Below, in pieces: positions 46,714 to 56,000 of a stretch of 64,000 bases of DNA. A program made the translations under genes and the position numbers. Location: contig NBMI01000069.1 in the NCBI GenBank assembly GCA_002085445.1, positions 1-64,000 on the forward strand, read 5' to 3'. Every line of letters begins with the position of its first letter. The stretch's first letter is position 1. Below the pieces are notes generated by a model. That model was given only the letters and a program-made list of their open reading frames with translations, did no database searches and was not told the origin of the DNA. This DNA comes from Candidatus Parabeggiatoa sp. nov. 2 (GTDB lineage Bacteria; Pseudomonadota; Gammaproteobacteria; Beggiatoales; Beggiatoaceae).

Positions 46714-48069
46714 ATGAAGTTGAAATCCGTCAAACTTCAAAATTTCCGAGCGATTCAAGAATTGGAACTTCCGTTGCACCCACAATTAACCATTTTCGTC
46801 GGAAATAATGCTGACGGAAAAACGACCATTCTGGATGCCATTGCAATCGGTTTAGGTGCGATTTTGACTCGCTTACCTGATATAAAAGGTAGAAATTTTG
46901 GCAAATATGATTTACGTCAATCGTTAAAAAAAACCGATAAACCTCCTAAAATAACTGATTTATTAGCAAAAAATATCGAATATGCACCTTTTGTTAGGGT
47001 AACTCTAACCGCTGAAACCGTCGAAAAAACCACCATTATTTGGGATAGAACACAAAGCACTAAAAAAACCAAGAGCAAAAATTTTGCTTCCGATATCAAA
47101 CTGACTCAATTACATGAATATTTAGATAAAATTATAGAAGCCATAGATAAGGAAGAAGAAGTGTATTTGCCCGTTGTGGCTTACTATGGTACTGAACGAG
47201 CGGTGTTGCACAATGCCGTGCGAAATTTTAACAAAGATTTTGGTCGTTACAAAGCTTTGGAACGTGCGCTCGAAGCTGATCAACGTTTAAGCGAAATGGT
47301 TCAATGGTTTGCTTTCCAAGAAGATATGGAAAGAAGACTGAGGGAAGAACAACAAGATTATACGATTAATTTGCCAATCTTAGATGCCGTCAAAAAAGCT
47401 ATCTGTCAGATTATTCCTTATAGTTCTAACCCTCGCACACTACTTAATCCATTACACCTTATCGTTACCATAGAGCATCCGAGTTGGACTGAACCAGAAA
47501 TACTGTCCTTAGAACAGCTCAGTGACGGCTATCGCACGACTCTAGCAATGGGCATGGATTTAGCGCGTCGTCTGGCACAGGCTAATCCATTCTATGGTGT
47601 TGATTCATGTTTGTCACCGGCGGTGGTATTAATTGATGAAATTGACTTACATTTACACCCAAGTTGGCAACAAACGATTCTTAGTACCCTGATGCAAGTA
47701 TTTCCTAACGTGCAATTTATCGTTACCACCCACAGCCAAGCCGTTTTAACCACAGTTAAAACTGAAAATATCTGGCAGTTGGAACGTTGCCAAGAAAACG
47801 GTATTTGTGCTTATCGTCCAATTATTAATCCGTATGCTTCAGAAAGTCACCGTGTTTTGCACAGTATTATGCACGTTGATCCGCGTCCACAAAATTTGCC
47901 AGAAGTTGCTAATTTACAAGACTATTTGCAAATGGTCAATCATGGTGAATATAATACCAAAAAGGCTATTGCTTTACGGCAAAAGCTTGAAGACAGTCTA
48001 GGCAAAGACGAACCTAGTTTAAATCTTGCTGACATGCTGATTCGTAAACACAAGGTTTTAGGCTCATGA
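46714..48069 (+). CDS. ptuA: Septu defence ATPase PtuA
   Basis: AAA/ABC-type ATPase of 451 aa. Walker A is GNNADGKTT (residues 30-38), the ABC signature-like segment LSDGYRTTLAMG, Walker B VVLIDEIDLHLHP, and the H-loop VTTHSQAVL. A predicted coiled or helical insertion lies between about 130 and 240. In Septu, PtuA controls the nuclease PtuB and the pair stops phage growth, probably through nucleic-acid cleavage upon infection. The gene overlaps ptuB by 4 bp (ATGA), which indicates translational coupling. Length and motif order are typical of type I Septu. Confidence 0.88.
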   Translation: MKLKSVKLQNFRAIQELELPLHPQLTIFVGNNADGKTTILDAIAIGLGAILTRLPDIKGRNFGKYDLRQSLKKTDKPPKITDLLAKNIEYAPFVRVTLTAETVEKTTIIWDRTQSTKKTKSKNFASDIKLTQLHEYLDKIIEAIDKEEEVYLPVVAYYGTERAVLHNAVRNFNKDFGRYKALERALEADQRLSEMVQWFAFQEDMERRLREEQQDYTINLPILDAVKKAICQIIPYSSNPRTLLNPLHLIVTIEHPSWTEPEILSLEQLSDGYRTTLAMGMDLARRLAQANPFYGVDSCLSPAVVLIDEIDLHLHPSWQQTILSTLMQVFPNVQFIVTTHSQAVLTTVKTENIWQLERCQENGICAYRPIINPYASESHRVLHSIMHVDPRPQNLPEVANLQDYLQMVNHGEYNTKKAIALRQKLEDSLGKDEPSLNLADMLIRKHKVLGS

Positions 48070-48797
48070 GACACATTCATAAACCCGCTAATGCAGTAGG
48101 TCCTTATTGTTTACAACAAAAATTTGACCAAGGTACGCCTTCAGAACCCACAAAAGCGTGGCAAAAATTGGGATCAGATTGTAAACAATCTCTCATAGAA
48201 TATTATTTAAAACCTGAGCAATATTGTTTATGTGCCTATAGTGAAATCAATTTGAACACTTTTGGCTGCCATATTGAGCATATCAAACCCAAAGACAAAA
48301 ATCGTTATCCAGAATATACTTTTGATTATCACAACTTAATTGCCTCTGCTTTTGATAGCGAGGAACTACAAAAACACAGCAAAGCGGACCGTTTTGGTGG
48401 ACATTTTAAGTGTGGAGACAAAAGTGAACAAGATAAATACGATCCCAATTTATTTATATCTCCCTTAGAGGATAACTGTCGGCATTTTTTTAGTTACGAA
48501 CCTGATGGCAGCGTTAAACCGCATCCTAAACGAGAACTATCGGAACAAGCACGGGCACAATATACGATAGATGCGCTCAACTTAAATGCACCCTATTTGG
48601 TGGAAGAGCGTCGCCGTATTATTGAAGAAATGTTGCCCATTATTGATGAATTGCTGGATGATAATGAGGCCCTCCGTGATTTTGCCGAAGTTGATCTCTG
48701 TGTAACTAATGGCAAATTGCAACCTTTCCACTCGACTCGTTTGCAACAATTCGGCACATTGGGATTACAGGTGATGCAAGATCCAAATTGCTTTTAA
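48066..48797 (+). CDS. ptuB: Septu HNH endonuclease PtuB
   Basis: HNH nuclease of the TIGR02646 type, 243 aa. The N-terminal RHIHKPANAVGPYCLQQ resembles the family. The core has LCAYSEINLNTFGCHIEHIKPKD: Cys/His positions for the HNH site, with the catalytic His in HIEHIKP and asparagine in FDYHNLIAS. A conserved CGDKSEQDKYDPNLFISPLED follows. It is encoded in a 4-bp overlap with ptuA and would act as the effector of the complex. Both genes look intact and are followed by an Rhs fragment, so the module seems to have been inserted in or next to Rhs DNA. Confidence 0.88.
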   Translation: MRHIHKPANAVGPYCLQQKFDQGTPSEPTKAWQKLGSDCKQSLIEYYLKPEQYCLCAYSEINLNTFGCHIEHIKPKDKNRYPEYTFDYHNLIASAFDSEELQKHSKADRFGGHFKCGDKSEQDKYDPNLFISPLEDNCRHFFSYEPDGSVKPHPKRELSEQARAQYTIDALNLNAPYLVEERRRIIEEMLPIIDELLDDNEALRDFAEVDLCVTNGKLQPFHSTRLQQFGTLGLQVMQDPNCF

Positions 48798-48950
48798 GAT
48801 AAGCGGATACCGGTAATGCGAATATCGATATAAAAATTAAAAATGAAGACTGAATTCATAATATTCAATTCAACCCTTAATTCGCATCGGTAATCTGATA
48901 CAGGTTAGTATTTATTTAGCATATGGTGGGCGGCAACCTCGAATATAGCT

Positions 48951-49258
48951 TATGACCAATATGGTAATCTCAGCCGGCTCACGGGCACAGAAAATTACCG
49001 AGGCCAACGCTATAGTTTGGAGTATGCGTATGATGACCAAGTGCATACCCATAATGTCAGTGTCACGGACAGTTTTGGTTATATCTCAACGGCCCGCTAT
49101 AACCTGAAGTATGGCAAAGTGGTCAACACGACTGATATCAACAATCAGCCGCTGGACTACACGTATGACAAGTTTGGCCGCGTCGCTACCATTGTTGGGC
49201 CTTATCAAACGGGGAGTGGCTTAGAGACGATTCGCTTTGCGTATCATCCCGAAGCCGA
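48951..49258 (+). pseudogene. Rhs fragment duplicated from the gene at 50049
   Basis: 308 bp nearly identical to 56619-56926 of the large Rhs gene. It encodes YGNLSRLTGTENYRGQRYSL to GLETIRFAYHPEA, four YD repeats. It has no start, no toxin part, and homology breaks sharply at both ends. It lies about 150 bp downstream of ptuB. A 136-aa open frame overlapping it ends in repeat DNA. Confidence 0.85.
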
Positions 49259-49289
49259 GATCACTGCCATTAAGTTAAGCGAAAAAACA

Positions 49290-49850
49290 CCTACAAAAAG
49301 TATAACTAATGAAGCGCGACAGAGGGCCATAACTTCATTTGAAAACCTTCAAAGTATTTTATGGCCCTCAAAATCGATAGTCTTTGATACCTCGGATTTT
49401 TTAAAAGAGCGCGACAGAGGGCCATAACTTCATTTGAAAACATCCAAAATATTTTATGGCCCTCAAAACCGATAGTCTTTGATACCTCGGATTTTTTAAA
49501 AGAGCGCGACAGAGGGCCATAACTTCATTTGAGAACCTCCAAAGTATTTTATGGCCCTCAAACAAGGCTCGCTAAAAATCCGAAGTCTTTGAGACATCTT
49601 ATTTTTTTAAAGAGCATATTAGTTGTACTAAATTCGTTTATCCGGGCCATTCGTTTATCCGCGTAATTCGTTGTACTTACTTAACCGTGAAAAGCCATCA
49701 AAACCGATAGTCTTGCTCGCTAAAAATCCGATGTCTTTGAGACCTCGGATTTTTTTAAAGAGCATATTAGTTGTACTAAATTCGTTTATCCGCGCAATTC
49801 GTTGTACTAAATTCGTTTATCCGCGCAATTCGTTGTACTTCATTAATAGC
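49290..49850. repeat. Two-hairpin repeats and cgtttatccgcg units
   Basis: Three to four copies of the repeat with gagggccataac / attttatggccctc stems (49320-49610) and three to four cgtttatccgcg units (49635-49840), with segments also seen at 33.3 kb (ccgtgaaaagccatcaaaac). No gene. After 49905 the homologous Rhs leader begins. Confidence 0.85.
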
Positions 49851-50048
49851 ATTGGGCCGGTACGCACCACGATACCCGACAACGGAATTCAACCGTTTGT
49901 CAGATAAATTTGACCGTTTAACCGATTCTGTTAACAAAATTTGAATGAATGATCTATAGTTATAAATGTTGCGTTATTTTAGTGAAAGAAATCAGATTTC
50001 TTCAAGAAATCGGATTTATCTTTAATTGTTATAAACCCGGAGAAAATA

Positions 50049-53000
50049 ATGAAAATACCGATAAGGCTTCGGCCTTTTCTCCATACTGCTAAGGCGGTAC
50101 CACGCAGATTATTTCAAAGCGTGTTGGCCGTTTGGCTGCTGGGCGGCGCGATGGGTGCGTCGTATGCAGGCGAGTGTGATGCCGTTTATTCGGTGGTTGA
50201 GCGGCACGGCAAATTGTCGGTGCCTTGTGTTCAGTTGGACGATGGGATCGTTTACAAGGCACAGTTGGATCAGGTGCGTGGTGCGACGCAGTTTTTGTTT
50301 AAATTGAAAACGATCTCAACCGTTGATCATCCGGTTGAGGGATATGCCACGTTTGACTCGAAAACCAGTCAGTTGGTTTTGCCGGTGGTTGAAACCAATC
50401 TCGGTGGCAACCAACGCTTTTATCGTGTCCAAATGTTGGTTGAGTCTCAGGAAGCGGATGATTTTATCGTGAGTGTGTCGGGCGCGTCGTGTCTTGCCAA
50501 AATCGTTGGGATAAAGAGTGAACCTATTCCAGACGAATTGAAGGCTGGACAAACGGCGGCGTTGAGATGGACAGTGAAAAATGTCACCCCAAATTGTAAC
50601 GCGAGTAATTACCGGCTGAATTTCCATAGCGCGACGCTGAATGAGGAAATTTATTCGGGCAGTGCGTTTGGTGGCGATTTCCATCCCTATTTTAGCCTGA
50701 AAACCAGTGAAACCGGCCCAGCGGTGGCCGATTTTATAGTCCCTAACGAGACTGGGGATTTTAAGATCTATTTTGAGATGGTGGATGGGAATGGTAAGCC
50801 ATTGCCGATGTCGCCAGATGACCGTTTGTATGCAGCCTTTACTGTGGTTGATAGTTCATCCTCTGACGGTGACGGTGATAAAACTGAAGGTAACAGTGAA
50901 CTAGAGGCCATTCCTTTAGATCCGACTATCAAAAAGGATAAGGTTGCGCCAGGGCAAGCCAAGAAAATCGCGCATCACGGGGCCGAGTTAGACATTGGGG
51001 CCGATGCCGTTGAGGGTGAAATTACCTTAGGTATCAAACCGTTAGAACTCAGTCAAGCCGATAGCACTGGGGAAGTCGGCAACAATGAGGAAATCGATGA
51101 CGGCCTCCCGCCGCTTGATCAGGGCATGATCAATGTGACAAAGGGCAAAAAAGGTTTTCGGTTTCTGCCGCGAGGGATGAAATTTAAGAAGAAAATCAAA
51201 ATCAAACTGCCCTACAATAAATCCTTGCTGCCGTCTTGGAAAACCGAGCAAGATATCAAAACCTTTTATTTTGATAAAGAAATCGGCCGATGGGCTCCGT
51301 TGGAACGGGTTGCGGTTGATACCAAAACCCAAGAAGTGACCAGTTATACCGATCACTTTACCGATATGATCAACTCGGTGGTAACCGTGCCAGAGGCCCC
51401 CGAATCGGTGTCGTTTAACCCTACCCAAATTAAGGATATTAAGGCCGCTGATCCAGGTGCCGGGATTAATCTGATTGAAGTGCCACAAGCCAATAATATG
51501 GGTGACATGCGCTTGAGTTATCCTATTGAAATACCGCCGGGGCGGGTTGGTATGCAGCCACAGTTAGGCGTTTCTTATAGTTCGGCGGGTGGTAATGGTT
51601 GGATGGGTTTGAATTGGGATTTATCGGTACCGTCGGTTAGTATTCATACCGGTTGGGGTGTGCCGCGTTATGATGCCAGTTTGGAAACGGAAACTTATAC
51701 ACTCAGTGGTGGAATGCTAACGCCAATGGCGCATCGGGATGTTTTACAGCCACGCAGTGCGGAAAAGATTTTCCGTAGTCGGGTAGAAGGTGCGTTTCAA
51801 AAAATTATTCGGCATGGTACGCATCCCAATAATTATTGGTGGGAAGTGACTGATAAGAATGGTAGCAAGTCGTTTTATGGTGGTGATCCTGAGAATGGCT
51901 TGGTTGCTGACGCGGTGGTGACTGATTATAACGGTAATATCTTTAAGTGGGCGTTACGTGAGACACGGGATACTAACGGGAATAATGTCCAATATCGTTA
52001 TGTGCGCGTGGCTGATGTGGGTTTAGCGCAAGGCTCGGTGCCGGGTTATGAACTTTATATCAAGACGATTTATTATACGGGCTACCAAAATCAGGCTGGG
52101 CGTTATAAAGTCACCTTTATTCGGGATCGGGAGTTAGGCGAAAGCCGTCGCCCGGATATCACGATAAGTGCGCGTGGTGGTTTTAAACAAGTCACGGCCG
52201 ATTTGTTGCGTAAAGTTGAGATCCGTTTTGATGATCAGCCCGTGCGTAGTTATGTCTTTAATTATCGTGAAGGTGCTTTTCGTAAAACGCTGCTAGAGTC
52301 GATTACGCAATTAGGCGAAGATGGGGCCGCCTTTAATACCCATACCTTTGATTATTATGACGATGCTCGTAATCCAGATGGTAGCATTAAGGGCTTTATC
52401 GGTTCTCAAGCTTGGAATGCTGGAAATGACAATGTATCTGCTGGCATACCGGAAGGTGGAGCAAGTGCTATCGGTGGTAATAGTAGTGAAACCCTCGGAG
52501 GACATTTCTATATAGGTATCGGCCCCGGTTTGCTAACAGATAAAAAGGGTTCTGGTGGGGTTAAAGTAGGCTTTAATAAGACTTCTTCCGAAGGTCTGCT
52601 CGTTCTTATGGATATTAATGGTGATGGTTTACCAGATAAACTCTATAAGAAAGGCGGAACTGTCTATTATCGCCCGAATCAGTCAGGACCAAATGGTGGC
52701 ACTCAATTTGGTGAGGCTCGCGTTGTGGCGGGTTTACCGGCAATTTCTAAACAGAGTAGCCGTACGACTTCTTCTGGAGTAGAAACCTATTTTGGAGCAA
52801 CTGCCGGGTATAACAAGAGCAATACTTTTACTGAAGCCAAGATATATTTCAGTGATGTCAATAGTGATGGTTTGGTGGATTTGGTTTACAATGGTAAAGT
52901 GCTTTTCAACCATATAGACCAAAATGGTCATCCTTTCTTTAGCCCTAACAATGCCGATACGCTTTATCCAATTGGTAGTGGTGCGGTGGATACTAATGGC

Positions 53001-56000
53001 GTGGTGCCTGACTATGAAGAAGTTTATCAGAAAAATATTGATGCATCGCCATTGTTAGACACACTCCGTCGTTGGATAGCACCTTGGAGTGGTCAAATTC
53101 GTATTGTTGGTGGAGTTGCTCTGCTTGAAAGTGCTGATCCTAAACGGCAAACTTATACAACAGCCGATGGAGTACGAGTCGTTATTCAGCACAACGAGAC
53201 CGAATTGTGGTCAAACGTCATTGAAGCTGATGATTATGCTGAAAAAATAGCAACGGGTGTGGATAGCATCAAAGTTGCAAAAGGCGATGTGATTTATTTC
53301 CGCGTGCAATCTCGGGTTGATGGTGCTTATGATCAGGTGAGTTGGAATCCTGATATTCAGTATTTAGACGTTGAAGAAGCCTTGGATGCTAATGGGTTAG
53401 ATGGCTATCATTATAATGCCAGCGATGATTTCAGTCTGTTGGGACATCGAGGTATGCAGTATGTCGCTATGCCTTTTAATGGCACGGTGCGGTTAGCCGG
53501 TGAATTGCAAAAAGGCTTGACCACTGATGATGTTACTTTATTGATTTTTAAGAATAATTCACCTGTCCCTTTTTATAGCCAAACATTAGCTTGGAATCAA
53601 GAAGGCTCGTTTATCTTAAATGAAGAACTTGAAGTGACTGATAAAGACGGTTTTTCAGTGCAAGTTAAGGTTGATTCGCCGATTGATTTTGCTAAGTTGC
53701 AATGGAATCCAATTGAACCACCCAGATTTTTCTATGTTTCGGTGTCAGAATTGGAGACAGCAACGGATCAAGCAGGTAATCCATTGGTACAGGGCCGTCT
53801 TCTGTATCGTTTTGATGTTTATCCCAAAAGTGATCTGGTTATGCCTTTGGAACCTTGGATCGTACCGGAAACAGGTACATATCGGGTCAAATCATTACTT
53901 GCTTTACCTTCTGATTTGGAAAGCAATATTTCATTAACGAATATAATTGGTGATGAACCCGTTAATGGCACTTTTATAATGACAGTTAAACGCCGGGGTG
54001 AATTGCTGGCTAAACAGATCATTGTTATTAAAAATAACTTGGTTTTCAATCGTGAATTTTATATTCAAGCTAACCAAGGCGATAAGCTTTTCTTTGAATT
54101 TAGTAGTCTTGATCCAACGTTAGAAAGTCAACTCAGTCAAAAGTCTGTGGGAGTCTTTCTCCAAAATGCGACTATTCACGAAATACCTAGCGAGTGGATA
54201 GCACCAGCAAGCGGTTCTTATAAGATTAATCCGTTATTGACGACTGCTATAGATGATACGACTACCAACGATAGCGTTACGTTATTGGTTAAACGTGGTG
54301 AAAGCATTATCGCGGAACATGTTATAACGATTACTGATGGCGTGGTCGATAATGGCAGTATTACGATTAAACCGAATCAAAATGAAGTACTCCGCTTTGA
54401 ATTGAGTGAGCTTGATCCGGAATTAGAAGCCAAACTCACTCAAAAAGCGGTCGCGATAGTTGTTCCAAATTCAGAACGTTCTTACTCGGTACCTATTGAG
54501 TTTCATAGTGCGCGTCAATTGGTACTGATTCCAGAATCTTATCGCGGTTGGAGTGTTTTTGGTTATGACGGTAATCGGCAACGAGCGACTACGCCAGTTG
54601 AAATCACGGCCGATGATATCAAGCTGAGAGATGATTTTGATCCCGAAACAGATACTTTGAAAGTCGTGCCTTATTTTGTTGATCCGGCATTTGAACGCTG
54701 GATGAGCATAGATGAAAATGCTTGGGCACAAGCTGAGACTTTGAGTAGTTCCAGAAAGGGATTAGATAATATTGAAGTACCTCGTCCTCATCATTTTGCC
54801 GGTGCTCGTGCTATATCACGCCTCAGCAGATCGGAAAATGACTCGGTTAGTTTAGGATTGGGTGTCTCAGCCGCAAAGACGGATTCTACCAGTGTTAGTA
54901 TCTGTGACTATCGGGATATGAATGCGGATCGATTCCCAGACATCGTTTGTAATGGTGGCGTGCAATACTCGACTATGCTTGGTGGCTTGGAAAGTGGACG
55001 GCGTTCTACGTTATCACATTCAGATAAGATACGCAAAACGACTTCTGATAGCAAAAACGTTGGTTTTGGCGGGGGTACTTTCCCGTTGATGACGGCTAAG
55101 AAAAATAGTAAAAATTTAATGGCTTCGCTGGGCTTTTCTGGTAATGTTACCGATGCGAGAAGTGATACCAATTTTGATTTGATGGATATTAATGGTGATG
55201 GTTTACCGGATCGCCTGATTCAGCAAGGTAGTCAACTTTTAGTGGCTTTTAATTTAGGCTATGGTTTTGCGTCTCCAGAAATTTGGGGTAATGCTGCTAT
55301 TAATCACTCTGCGAGTACCAATGCGTCTCTTAGTGGTAATTTAGGCGTCAGTTTTAATACGGGTTATTATAGTTTTGCCGGTGGTGCTACCGTTACTTGT
55401 GATAAGTCGCAATCGTTTTATACTTTGCTTGATATTAACAGTGATGGTTTATTGGATATTGTCACTATTGATGATAATACGCCGCTTATCAGTGTTAAAA
55501 GTTGTTTACTTGATAGTGATAGTGCCAATGTACTTCGGGTTAGGTTAAATACCGGCAGTGGTTTTACCAATGAAATCACTTGGCCCCTAAGCATCCGAAA
55601 AGGTATTTCGGTTAGCAGTAACGCCGTTTTTAATGCCGGTGTTTATTTCACTATTCCTATTCCTCTGGTTCCACCATTGGTTGTAGCTTCACTGATTATT
55701 AACCCCGGTGCTGATTTCAATAAGAGTATGAATCGCCCTGAGGTCAGTATTAGTGATATTAATGGTGATGGTCATTCTGATTATTTATATTCAACCAGTG
55801 ATGACAGTATCAAAGTTGGGCTAAGTCCGATCGGCCGTACCAATCTGTTAAAGGCGGTTCATCGGCCGTTAGGCGCGACGATTACTGTCGATTATGCGCG
55901 TAGTGGTAATACTTATGCACAGCCGCATAGTAAGTGGGTGATGTCTCGCGTTGAAGTCAACGACGGCCATTCAGGCGATGGTGTGGATGTCCAAGTGAAG

